From contig CAZCDB010000020.1 of the NCBI GenBank assembly GCA_964497635.1, positions 1-23,369 on the forward strand: a stretch of 23,369 bases of DNA, written 5' to 3'. The number at the start of each line of letters is the position of its first letter. Positions within the stretch are counted from its first letter, which is position 1. Under the pieces are notes generated by a model, which saw only the letters and a list, made by a program, of their open reading frames with translations, had not been told where the DNA came from and did not search any database. This DNA comes from CAMDWQ01 sp964497635. GTDB taxonomy: Bacteria > Omnitrophota > Gorgyraeia > 2-02-FULL-51-18. Position numbers and translations under genes: made by a program. Positions 15,631-23,369 of the stretch are shown here, one piece after another.

Positions 15631-17040
15631 TTATTTACCTATGCAAAAACGGCTAAAAAGCTCATCCAGTAAATCATCCGTCACTACATCCCCCACCAGC
15701 ATCCCCAAATGATCCAAAGCCTCGCGAACGTCCACCACAATAAGCTCAGGCGATAAACCCTGCCGGACCCCCAACAGCGCTTGATCCAAGGAAACAGCTA
15801 TTTTCTCCGCTTGGGTTTTTTGGCGAACAGAAGTCAGGAGAGGCTGATCCTGCGCCTCCAACTTTCCCTGCGTCATCCACAACAGAATCTGCTCCTCCAG
15901 CTTGTCAATTCCCTCCCCGGAAAAACAAGAGGTCTCAACCATCGGGTCCATCCAGCCTTTACGTTTTAAATCTTCTTTTTTGATTTTAGATGGGAGATCT
16001 TTTTTATTTAAAACGATTATCTTGGGTTTTGAAACAATTTCCTGATACAAAGCCTCATCCTCAGGGCCCAGAGACATGCTCTGATCCAAAACAAACAAAA
16101 TTAAATCGGCCCCCAAAACTGCCTGGCGCGAACGCGAAATCCCCTCAATCTCAACAACATTTTCCGTGGCTTGAATTCCCGCGGTATCCGAGAGTCGGAT
16201 CCAATAACCGGCCAGCTGAATTTCTTCCTCAACAACATCCCGCGTCGTTCCCGGAAGCGGTGTGACAATCACCCGATTTTTTTTAGCCAACTGATTCATC
16301 AAGCTGGATTTTCCAGAATTGGGACGACCCCACAAGGCCACCCCCACCCCCTTTTTAGCCAAAATCCCAAGATCGGAACCACTCAAAAGAATCGCCACTT
16401 CCTGACGGATGCCTGCCAACTGATTCTGAATCCTTGAAACATCCTCCAATCCTAAATCATCATCCGGAAAATCAATGGAGGCTTCTAAAACACTAAGCAC
16501 TTCAATGAGCGCCTGCTTATATTTTAAGAATTTTTTGGAGAGCTGTCCTTCCAATTGAGCGCTGGCCCACTGCTGACTCTTCTGGGTCTTGGCTTGCACA
16601 AGATCAATCACCGCTTCCGCCTGCATCAAATCGATGCGCCCATTTAAAAATGCGCGCTTTGTAAACTCTCCCGGAGCCGCCAGACGAGCCCCCCTCTGCA
16701 CCGCCAAGTCTAAAATTTTCTGCAAAACAACAGGGCTCCCATGGACCTGAAGCTCCACCACATCCTCGCCGGTATAGCTTTTAGGCGCACGCATTAAAAG
16801 CAGGAGCGCCTCATCCACCACCTCCAAGGACTCTTCTTTCTGTCCGGGCGCTACGACCTGACCATATTGGGCAGTAAAACTTTTTTGATTGGCGACTGGC
16901 CGTCCACCACGAGAACGAAAAATATTTTCAGCGATGACGATGGCTTGAGTACCGGACAAGCGAACAATCCCAATCCCACCCTCTCCACAGGCCGTGGCAA
17001 CCGCTACAATCGTATCCCCCTCTACCTCCCTTACAATCAT
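15631..17040 (-). CDS. mnmE: tRNA modification GTPase MnmE
   Basis: A 469-aa GTPase that with MnmG modifies U34 in the wobble position of certain tRNAs, using a folate-borne methylene group. The N-terminal folate-binding domain (about 1-120) starts DTIVAVATACGEGGIGIVRLSG. The helical domain holds the inserted G domain: G1 GRPNSGKSS (about 239), TTRD, DTAG and NKKD. The protein ends FCIGK, with the conserved Cys at 466. Length is normal for the family. The ATG overlaps the folC stop by 4 nt. mnmG is not in the window; the link here is to folate genes rather than the rnpA-yidC neighbourhood common elsewhere. Confidence 0.97.
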   Translation of the reverse strand: MIVREVEGDTIVAVATACGEGGIGIVRLSGTQAIVIAENIFRSRGGRPVANQKSFTAQYGQVVAPGQKEESLEVVDEALLLLMRAPKSYTGEDVVELQVHGSPVVLQKILDLAVQRGARLAAPGEFTKRAFLNGRIDLMQAEAVIDLVQAKTQKSQQWASAQLEGQLSKKFLKYKQALIEVLSVLEASIDFPDDDLGLEDVSRIQNQLAGIRQEVAILLSGSDLGILAKKGVGVALWGRPNSGKSSLMNQLAKKNRVIVTPLPGTTRDVVEEEIQLAGYWIRLSDTAGIQATENVVEIEGISRSRQAVLGADLILFVLDQSMSLGPEDEALYQEIVSKPKIIVLNKKDLPSKIKKEDLKRKGWMDPMVETSCFSGEGIDKLEEQILLWMTQGKLEAQDQPLLTSVRQKTQAEKIAVSLDQALLGVRQGLSPELIVVDVREALDHLGMLVGDVVTDDLLDELFSRFCIGK

Positions 17041-18347
17041 CGTAGCAGCTCCCGAGCCTCAGAAACTAGATAAAGAGAACCCGTCACCAGCAAAAGATCG
17101 TTTTCCGTGCAACGCTGGGATGCTTTTTCATAAGCTTCAGACATCGAATTTGAGATTTCAGCACTACGTCCGTGACCCAAAACAATCTCTTCTAATTTTT
17201 TTGGATTTAAGCTGCGAGGGTGGTGTGAACGTGTCAGAAAAAAATGTTCCGTGTCGTCAAAAAGCTCTTCTAGGATTCCTTGAAAATCCTTATCCTCCGA
17301 AACACCCAAAACAACCAAGAGTCGTGAATAATGAAAATGTCTTTTAAGGCCTTCAAGCATACGGCGAGTGCTCTCGCGATTATGGGCGCCATCGACAACC
17401 ACCAGAGGCTTCTCTGAAAGCTTTTCAAGACGTCCCGGCCAGCGCGCATCCAAGACCCCTTGCTTGATCGCCGCTTCGGATATCTTCATACGAGTTTTTT
17501 CTTCAAAACATTTGGCAAGAGCCACCGCCAGCGCCGCATTTTCCATTTGATGCTCGCCCAGAAGATGCAAGCTCAGATCAAAATAATTACCAAACGGGGT
17601 TTTTACGTCAAACTTCTGCCGGTCTTCGCTGTAAGCTCTCTCGGTCAAACGAATATCACGACCCACCCAATAAAGCCTGGCCTCTCTAGCTTCCGCGGCT
17701 TGCAAAATCACATTTTCTGCGTCACGCACCTGGGGAGATGAAACCACATACTCTCGCCCCTTGATCACTCCGCATTTCTGAACAGCAATTTTAGAAATTG
17801 TTTTTCCCAGCTTATCCGTATGCTCCAAGCTAATCGGGGTCATCCCCACCACTTTAGCCTCGGCCACATTGGTCGAATCATAAAGACCTCCAAGCCCCAC
17901 CTCCAACACCACTGCCTGAGCTTTCATTTCTTTAAAATGACAGAACGCGATGGCGGTAAGAACTTCAAAATACGTTGGTAGGTCCTTGCGCCAGACATAC
18001 TCTTCCAAGATTTTTGAAATCTGACGAACCCATTCGGCAAAGCGAACTTCACTGATCAAAAGACCGTTGACTTGAATACGCTCCCGGACATCCAAAAGAT
18101 GCGGAGAAGTATAAAGACCTACTTTTAAATCCTCCATTCTCAAGATGGAGCTTAATAAGGCGGCAACTGAGCCTTTGCCTTTGGAGCCGGCAATCAAAAT
18201 AGAGGGGTAAGCGTTTTGTGGATTCCCCAGCGCCTTGACCAAGCGTCTCATCCGCTCAAGACTTAAAGATTCTGGGTACTGAAAGGATTTTTCTTTCTCG
18301 AGATTGGTTAGAGAATCGAGATATTCAAGGGCCTCAGAGTAAGTCAT
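17037..18347 (-). CDS. folC: Folylpolyglutamate / dihydrofolate synthase
   Basis: A 436-aa Mur-ligase-like enzyme that adds glutamate to dihydropteroate or folates. The ATP loop reads GSKGKGSVAAL (about 50-60) where most relatives have GTNGKGS. Other blocks are EVGLGGLYDSTNV (usually GGRLDATN), LEHTDKLGKTISKIA, QKCGVIK and VVDGAHNRES (about 315). The changes are conservative around catalytic residues and I expect it to work. It cannot be told from sequence whether it has one or both activities. It starts 11 nt after the coiled-coil gene, with only a weak ribosome site. Confidence 0.93.
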   Translation of the reverse strand: MTYSEALEYLDSLTNLEKEKSFQYPESLSLERMRRLVKALGNPQNAYPSILIAGSKGKGSVAALLSSILRMEDLKVGLYTSPHLLDVRERIQVNGLLISEVRFAEWVRQISKILEEYVWRKDLPTYFEVLTAIAFCHFKEMKAQAVVLEVGLGGLYDSTNVAEAKVVGMTPISLEHTDKLGKTISKIAVQKCGVIKGREYVVSSPQVRDAENVILQAAEAREARLYWVGRDIRLTERAYSEDRQKFDVKTPFGNYFDLSLHLLGEHQMENAALAVALAKCFEEKTRMKISEAAIKQGVLDARWPGRLEKLSEKPLVVVDGAHNRESTRRMLEGLKRHFHYSRLLVVLGVSEDKDFQGILEELFDDTEHFFLTRSHHPRSLNPKKLEEIVLGHGRSAEISNSMSEAYEKASQRCTENDLLLVTGSLYLVSEARELLR

Positions 18348-18358
18348 TAAAACTCAGC

Positions 18359-18919
18359 TTAAGCAGCAACCTTTGGCTCAGTTTCAGCGGCAGGAGCCGC
18401 CGTTGCGGGTAAAGGAGCACTTTGAGAAGATTGGCTTGTCAGCTGTTTCTTAGCCTCTTCGATCAGCGTCATCAGAGAAGCTTCTTTTTCAATTTGCTTC
18501 TGGATCTGGGCTTCAAGCTCTTCGATCTTCTTATCTTTTTGAATATTGTCCGACTGTAAAGTCTCGACCTGATACTGCAAGACTTTGTCGCGCCCCAAGA
18601 TCTCATCCAGCTTTTCTTTATGCGAAACGCTTTGAGCCTCTAGCTGGGCCTCTAGCTCTGTCTTTTCTTCCGTCAAAATGCTATTTTGATTTCTCAAATT
18701 CTGAAAACCCGTTTCCATTTCCTTAATTTCATTGTTTAAAAGCAAGATCTTGGACTCTTCGTACCGGTAAATCAAAACAGCTGCAACCGTCATCACTAAA
18801 CATAGCGCCAACGCCACCCACAGCAAAACGGGAGCCCCTTGTTCATTTTGAGGTGGTTTAGAAACGCTCTGCTCGCGCTCACGACTGGCTATTTTGACCG
18901 CTTCGGTAACTAAACTCAT
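18359..18919 (-). CDS. Single-pass membrane coiled-coil protein, unknown function
   Basis: 186 aa, not recognised. A polar N-terminus (about 1-30) precedes one membrane segment (about 31-50, LLWVALALCLVMTVAAVLIY). A long charged heptad-type coiled coil follows (about 52-165), rich in Glu, Gln, Lys and Leu, ending in an Ala/Pro-rich tail. With the positive residues before the segment, the coiled coil most likely points to the periplasm, though this is a prediction. It sits between purH and folC with short gaps (15 and 11 nt), and GGGAGA lies 9 nt before the ATG. Its place in a folate block may be accidental. Confidence 0.8.
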   Translation of the reverse strand: MSLVTEAVKIASREREQSVSKPPQNEQGAPVLLWVALALCLVMTVAAVLIYRYEESKILLLNNEIKEMETGFQNLRNQNSILTEEKTELEAQLEAQSVSHKEKLDEILGRDKVLQYQVETLQSDNIQKDKKIEELEAQIQKQIEKEASLMTLIEEAKKQLTSQSSQSAPLPATAAPAAETEPKVAA

Positions 18920-18934
18920 GACTTTCTATCTCCC

Positions 18935-20497
18935 TTAATGTTTAAAATGTCGAACGCCACTAAACACCATGCTAATTTTGGCACGATTACAAGCCTCAAT
19001 CACCGCTTCATCCTGTATAGATCCCCCCGGCTGAATAATGGCTGAAATCCCATACTTTTTAGCCAGGGCAATCGAATCCGGCTTTGGAAAAAAACCATCC
19101 GAAGCTAAAACAGCAGTCCGCGCTTTCTTGCCTGCTTTTCGGAAAGCTGTCTCGGCGGAGTCCACTCTTGAAGTCTGCCCCATCCCAAGCCCTAGTGTAG
19201 CACCTTTTTTTGCAATCACAATGGCATTGGACTTTAGATACCGAGAGACTTTAAAGGCAAATAATAGGTCGGGAATCTGGCTTTTTTTGGGCTTGAGCTT
19301 GGTGACAAATTTTAGCTCTTCGGGAAGCGGGTCTTTGTTGTCACGCTCCTGCAAAAGCAACCCTCCGGATACCTTTTTAAAATCAAAACCTCCCTGTCGA
19401 TTGGAAGAAGGTTCCATTGTCAAAAGCCTTAAGTTTTTCTTTTGGGTCAAAATTTCCAAAGCTTCCGAGGTATACTCTGTCGCAACAATACATTCGACAA
19501 AACCGCTTTTGGAAATGGCCTTGGAGGTGAGTGCATCCACCTTTCCATTAAAACCAATGATGCCTCCAAAAGCCGATAGCGGATCACAAGCATAGGCTCG
19601 CTTAAAAGCTTCTTGAAGAGTGCTGCCAATAGCAAAACCGCAAGGGTTGGTGTGTTTCATGATCGCGCAGGCAGGCTCTTTAAAATCAGCGACAATCTCC
19701 CAGGCCGCATCCAAATCCAGATAATTGTTAAATGAAAGTTCTTTGCCGTGAAGTTTCTGGGCATGAACAATCCCGCCGCTAGAATCTTTTTGCTCGTACA
19801 CACTGCCTTTTTGGTGTGGGTTCTCACCATAGCGCAAATCCGCCGATTTCCTGAAATCAAGCTTGAGCGTATCTGGCATCAACCCAGCCGCAACAGCAGC
19901 GACACTTTTTGGCTGCCTCTGAAAATATTCCCAAATCAAACTCTCATAAGAAGCTGTCAGCTTAAAAACCTTCCCCGCCAACTGCCGACACGTAGCCTCA
20001 CTTAAAAATCCTTCGGTTCTCTGAAGCTCCTCCAAGACAGCTCCGTAATCGGAGGGGTCCGAAACAGCCGCCACAAAACGAAAGTTTTTGGCCGCGCTTC
20101 GGAGCATCGAGGGCCCGCCAATATCAATCATTTCGATGATTTCTTTTTCATCCGTCTTTGTCCGCATCGCCTCCCCAAAAGGGTATAAATTGACGACCAA
20201 AAGATCGATCGCTTCAATTTGATGCTCTTTTAAGGTCTTCATGTGGACTGGCTCATCTCGTAAAGCCAGAATTCCTCCATGCAAACGCGGGTGTAAAGTC
20301 TTCACACGTCCACTGAGCATTTCAGGAAACTGAGTCACATCCGACACTTCGCGGACACTAATCCCTTCTTTTTTTAAAAGTTCTGCCGTTCCACCAGTGG
20401 AAATAAGATCCACCCCCAGACGATCCAGAGCCTTCGCAAACTCCAAAATTCCCGTTTTATCGTACACACTCAACACCGCTCGCTTAATCTTGATCAT
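18935..20497 (-). CDS. purH: Bifunctional AICAR formyltransferase / IMP cyclohydrolase
   Basis: A 520-aa enzyme for the last two steps of IMP synthesis: formylation of AICAR with 10-formyltetrahydrofolate, then ring closure. The N-terminal MGS-like cyclohydrolase domain (about 1-145) starts RAVLSVYDKTGI and has LISTGGTAELL and FPEMLSGRVKTLHPRLHGG. The C-terminal transformylase has RYGENPHQKG, KHTNPCGFAIG (about 280) and SDGFFPKPDSI. Length is normal. The ATG overlaps the pabC 3' end by 14 nt and has GAGGAAGG about 8 nt upstream, a strong site. Confidence 0.97.
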   Translation of the reverse strand: MIKIKRAVLSVYDKTGILEFAKALDRLGVDLISTGGTAELLKKEGISVREVSDVTQFPEMLSGRVKTLHPRLHGGILALRDEPVHMKTLKEHQIEAIDLLVVNLYPFGEAMRTKTDEKEIIEMIDIGGPSMLRSAAKNFRFVAAVSDPSDYGAVLEELQRTEGFLSEATCRQLAGKVFKLTASYESLIWEYFQRQPKSVAAVAAGLMPDTLKLDFRKSADLRYGENPHQKGSVYEQKDSSGGIVHAQKLHGKELSFNNYLDLDAAWEIVADFKEPACAIMKHTNPCGFAIGSTLQEAFKRAYACDPLSAFGGIIGFNGKVDALTSKAISKSGFVECIVATEYTSEALEILTQKKNLRLLTMEPSSNRQGGFDFKKVSGGLLLQERDNKDPLPEELKFVTKLKPKKSQIPDLLFAFKVSRYLKSNAIVIAKKGATLGLGMGQTSRVDSAETAFRKAGKKARTAVLASDGFFPKPDSIALAKKYGISAIIQPGGSIQDEAVIEACNRAKISMVFSGVRHFKH

Positions 20498-21269
20498 GAT
20501 GGCCTTCCTCTGATAAATTTTTTTTAAAATCTTCCGCCAATAATTTTGTCATTGGACCCGGCAAACCGTCACCGATTTTTCGAGCATCCAACTCCACTAC
20601 CGGTAATATTTCCGAAGAGGTGTTGGTGATAAAACATTCCTCTGCGGTAAAAAAATCATGTCGTGTCAAAAAAGTTTCGGTGACCTGCCAACCACGTTTT
20701 TGACATAGAGACATCACAAAAGCGCGCGTCACCCCACTTAAAATACCCGAACCCACCGAGGGTGTCAAAACCCTTTTTTCTTTGATGATAAAAAGATTGG
20801 AAATGCTTCCTTCGGCCACAGTCCCTTGACCCCCCAAAAAAAGAAGTTCATGGGCCTTGGTAGCGCCACTCTCATCAAGCGTCGCCAGCACACCCCCCAC
20901 ATATTGAGAACATTTGATTTGCGCATTATCTGCTCTTAAGCTCGGACGACGAATCACGGCGCTCTTAAGAGAAACGCCCTTTTGGTACCAAATCAAGGGA
21001 TGGGAGTGAAACTCTCGAACCATTGCCACCAGGCATCCGCCACCCCCTATTTTCCAGTGAATGGACAAACGCAGAATTGCATCCTCAAAACCGCTTTCGC
21101 TTAAAACTTCCCGGATCCAAGCATAAAGTTTTTTGGAGTCTAAGGGGGGTGAAACTCCCAATCCCTCACAAGACCAGCAAAGTCTCTGCCAGTGTTCTGG
21201 CCAATGAAAAAATTTCCCCCGATAAACTCGCAGAGTTTCAAAAACAGAAAGGCGGTTGAGAAAATCAAT
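20484..21269 (-). CDS. pabC: Class IV aminotransferase, likely 4-amino-4-deoxychorismate lyase
   Basis: PLP enzyme of fold type IV, about 261 aa from the proposed start. Family blocks are VFETLRVYRGKFF at the N-terminus, IKCSQYVGG (likely catalytic Lys), AEGSISNLFII, GSGILSGVTR and ECFITNTSSEILPV. Lying after pabB and before purH it most likely releases pyruvate from aminodeoxychorismate to give p-aminobenzoate; D-amino-acid or branched-chain aminotransferase are alternatives by family alone. No ATG, GTG or TTG lies between pabB's coding region and the conserved N-terminus. I place the start at an ATT at 21269, one base after the pabB TGA. The frame is open back to an ATG at 21608, but that part is out-of-frame pabB. 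A frameshifted pabBC fusion is the main alternative. Confidence 0.82.
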   Translation of the reverse strand: MDFLNRLSVFETLRVYRGKFFHWPEHWQRLCWSCEGLGVSPPLDSKKLYAWIREVLSESGFEDAILRLSIHWKIGGGGCLVAMVREFHSHPLIWYQKGVSLKSAVIRRPSLRADNAQIKCSQYVGGVLATLDESGATKAHELLFLGGQGTVAEGSISNLFIIKEKRVLTPSVGSGILSGVTRAFVMSLCQKRGWQVTETFLTRHDFFTAEECFITNTSSEILPVVELDARKIGDGLPGPMTKLLAEDFKKNLSEEGHHDQD

Positions 21270-21270
21270 C

Positions 21271-22650
21271 TCAAGATGATCGGAGGCGATCGAGGGCAGT
21301 TCGGGCGTGTTCGGGACCGAAGATGGCGCTAAGAACGGCTTCTGCTTTATAAAGGGTTTCTTCATACTCTTTCTCAGGGTCCGAGTCTGCCACGATCCCC
21401 GCGCCCACCTGAAGATGAGCCACGCCATCTTTGACAACCAGACTACGGATAATGATATTAAAATCCATGGACCCGGTAAAGCTAAAATAACCCAGAGAAC
21501 CTGTGTAAGGCCCCCGGGCCATGGATTCCAACTCATCAATAATTTGCATGGAGCGTATTTTGGGAGCTCCCGTAATCGTCCCTCCAGGGAAAAAAGCGGC
21601 AAAAGCATCGAAGGGACTAAGCCCTGTTTTCAAATCCGCAGTCACCGTCGAAACAATATGCCTTACATGAGAATATTCTTCCACACCCATCAAGTCCTCC
21701 ACCCTCACACTTCCATACTCGGCCACACGCCCCAAATCATTACGCTCAAGATCCACTAGCATAATATGCTCCGCACGCTCTTTCTCGCTCAGGAGAAGCT
21801 CTAGAGAAAGAGCCTTATCTTCTTGGGCATTAATGCTTCGAGGACGCGTTCCCGCAATGGGACGAGTCTCCAATTTTCCCCTCTCAAGCTTTAAGAGTCT
21901 CTCCGGAGATCCGGAAAGAATCTGAAAATCACCTGCATCCAAAATCCCAAAAAAAGAAGAGGGGTTTACTTTTTTAAGCCGGGCATAAATCTCTTCGATA
22001 GGCTCCGTCAAAGGAAATGAAAGGCGCTGGGAAAGATTGGCCTGAAAAATATCTCCCCGCTGGATATACCGCTTCACCGCTTGGACTTGAGTGCAAAATT
22101 GCTTTTTAGAGACGGAAGAAGTGATACTTTTAGGCAAAAACTTTTTACGACTTGGCTGGGGCTTATTTTTGGATTTATTTTTTTGGGCGCGGCGCAATTT
22201 TTGCTCTAGCCCATCCATTTTTTTGTCCGCAGAAACCCGGCTTGAATTCACAGAGAAAACAAAACATTTCTGCAGGTGATGATCCAGCAGCAAGCCCTCT
22301 TCAATCAAAAGAAAATAAAGCCAGGGCAAAGCCAGGTCATCCTGCTTGGGCACTGAAAGTGTCGGCTCAAAAATACTTTTGGCTTCATACCCAACAAAAC
22401 CCACTGCGCCTCCGGCAAACAACGGGTATTCCGGGGAATCCTGAAAACCCCTCTCTTCGCATAAGCGACGGAGCGCTTGCCAGGGAGCAATCGACTGATC
22501 ACTCCGTGAGCGAAAACAAGCCTTAGAACTGGCCGCAACCAGAGAATAGCGACCCTGTTTGAGTCCTGTGCGAGCGCTTTCAAGCAATACGGAAGGTTGT
22601 TTGGAGCGAAGCGCCCGATAAATATCGAGCGGGCTTAAAAGACAATCAAT
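21271..22650 (-). CDS. pabB: Chorismate-utilising enzyme, likely aminodeoxychorismate synthase component I
   Basis: About 459 aa of the PabB/TrpE family, which aminates chorismate. Visible blocks are GGAVGFVGYEA, IQRGDIFQANLSQRL, SGSPERLLKL, RPIAGTRPR, ERAEHIMLVDLERNDLGRV, FPGGTITGAPK, GPYTGSLGY and GAGIVADSDPEKEYEET. PIAGT is the form usual in anthranilate synthase, where E. coli PabB has PIKGT, so TrpE cannot be excluded; the pabC, purH and folC context favours PabB. A TTG at 22587 is the first standard start, but family-like sequence (SPLDIYRALRSKQPSV) continues upstream of it. I propose an ATT at 22650. The gap to the upstream lipoprotein is then 26 nt. No amidotransferase (pabA/trpG) is present. 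Confidence 0.85.
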   Translation of the reverse strand: MDCLLSPLDIYRALRSKQPSVLLESARTGLKQGRYSLVAASSKACFRSRSDQSIAPWQALRRLCEERGFQDSPEYPLFAGGAVGFVGYEAKSIFEPTLSVPKQDDLALPWLYFLLIEEGLLLDHHLQKCFVFSVNSSRVSADKKMDGLEQKLRRAQKNKSKNKPQPSRKKFLPKSITSSVSKKQFCTQVQAVKRYIQRGDIFQANLSQRLSFPLTEPIEEIYARLKKVNPSSFFGILDAGDFQILSGSPERLLKLERGKLETRPIAGTRPRSINAQEDKALSLELLLSEKERAEHIMLVDLERNDLGRVAEYGSVRVEDLMGVEEYSHVRHIVSTVTADLKTGLSPFDAFAAFFPGGTITGAPKIRSMQIIDELESMARGPYTGSLGYFSFTGSMDFNIIIRSLVVKDGVAHLQVGAGIVADSDPEKEYEETLYKAEAVLSAIFGPEHARTALDRLRSS

Positions 22651-22676
22651 CTCTCTAGAAAAAAATTTTCGCTGAC

Positions 22677-23237
22677 TCAGTTGAGGTAACCGATTTTTTG
22701 CTTTTTCAGGCGATTTTGAAGTTTGATATCTTGAATTTCTTCGGCCAGAGGTCTAATTTTTTCATTCAACATCAAAATACGCTCTTCCCACTTTTTCTTT
22801 TCCTGGGCAGAGAGCGTGATCCCTTTGGATTCACGCAAAACCTTCTGAACATCCACCAAAGTTTTTTGGTAACCTTCCAGCTCGGTCTGCTTGGCTTGAG
22901 ACTGGCTCTCAGCCGATTCTACGTCTTTTTTCAGGCGAATTCGATTGGCTTCAATCGTCCCACGAAGTTGTTCGATTTTCCGGTTCTGCGCTTTAGCATA
23001 AAGATCGTACTGCGTCCTCAACCTCTCAACCTCCGCATCCAGCACCTGCTTCTTCTTCAAAAGGTCGTTCTTGATTAAGCTGATCTGCCCATGCGCCTGA
23101 TCCCTCTGCCCCATCATCTGTCTAAAATTTACATCTTCTTTAAGAAGCCGCGCCAACTCCTCCGGCCCCTGGTTCCAATTACACCCCAAAGGCATGAGAA
23201 TCAGCACCATCATAAAGGGAATAAATTTTCTATTCAC
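22677..23237 (-). CDS. Coiled-coil lipoprotein, unknown function
   Basis: 186 aa, not recognised. A type II signal peptide (residues 1-19: positive NRK, then a hydrophobic core) ends in the lipobox MPLGC, with the acylated Cys at about 19. The rest is almost wholly charged and helical, with heptad-like Leu/Ile spacing through about 30-180 and no recognisable catalytic motif. A structural or scaffold role at a membrane is plausible but unproven. The start is GTG; a promoter-like -10 lies only 7 nt before it, with no ribosome site between, so a leaderless message is possible. Confidence 0.85.
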   Translation of the reverse strand: MNRKFIPFMMVLILMPLGCNWNQGPEELARLLKEDVNFRQMMGQRDQAHGQISLIKNDLLKKKQVLDAEVERLRTQYDLYAKAQNRKIEQLRGTIEANRIRLKKDVESAESQSQAKQTELEGYQKTLVDVQKVLRESKGITLSAQEKKKWEERILMLNEKIRPLAEEIQDIKLQNRLKKQKIGYLN

Positions 23238-23244
23238 AAAATGG

Positions 23245-23274
23245 ACTATAACACAAACCCCTCCCGCTTCTCAA
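23245..23274 (-). promoter_or_regulatory. Putative promoter before the lipoprotein-pab block
   Basis: Minus-strand TTGAGA (23269-23274, 5 of 6 to the -35 consensus), 18 nt spacer, TATAGT (23245-23250, 5 of 6 to the -10). The -10 ends 7 nt before the GTG start, so transcription would begin at about the start codon. Confidence 0.45.
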
Positions 23275-23282
23275 CCTCATCT

Positions 23283-23369
23283 CTAATCTTTGTAGATGGT
23301 GGAAACCGTTATGAATTTATTTTCTCTGTTGCCGTGACTCCACTCATAAGTCGGGAGAACTCTCGGCCT
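23283..23369 (-). CDS. Possible 3' end of a further gene
   Basis: An open frame of 28 codons enters from the right edge and stops at TAG (23283-23285), just before the lipoprotein promoter. The encoded end includes SHGNRENKFITVS, of plausible composition but too short to identify. A second frame is also open to the edge as far as a TAA, so this is tentative. Confidence 0.25.
   Translation of the reverse strand, partial: RPRVLPTYEWSHGNRENKFITVSTIYKD

Noticed and set aside
19038..19595. Plus-strand open frame of 185 codons opposite purH
   Set aside because: It is antisense to conserved PurH sequence; its length reflects codon bias of the real gene.
20484..21608. pabC starting at the ATG at 21608 (374 aa)
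   Set aside because: The first 110 or so residues are pabB DNA read in another frame and do not resemble an aminotransferase N-terminus.
1..23369. tRNA, rRNA, CRISPR, insertion sequence or prophage
   Set aside because: I saw no direct-repeat arrays, tRNA-like cloverleaf sequence, transposase or integrase motifs; almost all of the window is accounted for by housekeeping and envelope genes.

Overview
All 23.4 kb read on the minus strand: I see about 21 genes, packed almost end to end, and no credible plus-strand gene. There is no tRNA, rRNA, CRISPR array, insertion sequence or phage gene. The gene set (MlaE/F/D lipid transporter, a lipobox lipoprotein, an L,D-transpeptidase, AccA, AddAB) points to a diderm bacterium. 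The compact arrangement, with CHASE2-PP2C, divergent PAP2 and partner-switching genes together, suggests a candidate-phylum lineage such as Omnitrophota. That placement is an impression from gene content, not a phylogenetic result.

Layout, in transcription order from the right edge. (1) 23369-15631, a folate and one-carbon block: a possible 3' gene end, a coiled-coil lipoprotein, pabB, pabC, purH, a membrane coiled-coil protein, folC and mnmE. pabB and pabC make the p-aminobenzoate part of folate, folC glutamylates it, and purH and mnmE consume folate-borne C1 units. (2) 15602-6582, an envelope and signalling block: a promoter, then a divergent PAP2 protein, an L,D-transpeptidase, accA, an RsbW-like kinase, a STAS protein, mlaE, mlaF, mlaD, a CHASE2-PP2C phosphatase and a REC-GGDEF-EAL protein. 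Most of these genes overlap or sit within 30 nt of each other. (3) 6562-1: a promoter with a palindrome, comFB (a small cyclic-dinucleotide-receptor-like protein), a second promoter with a palindrome, then addB and addA, with addA running off the left edge.

The most interesting unit is block 2 plus comFB. It places a complete partner-switching circuit (kinase, STAS antagonist, membrane PP2C phosphatase) around a phospholipid ABC transporter, followed by a c-di-GMP turnover protein and a ComFB-type receptor. No sigma factor is present, so the transporter itself is a plausible target of the STAS protein. A second oddity is that pabB and pabC both lack an ATG, GTG or TTG start compatible with their homology, and both carry the same GAGATTGATTNTCT sequence where the proteins appear to begin.
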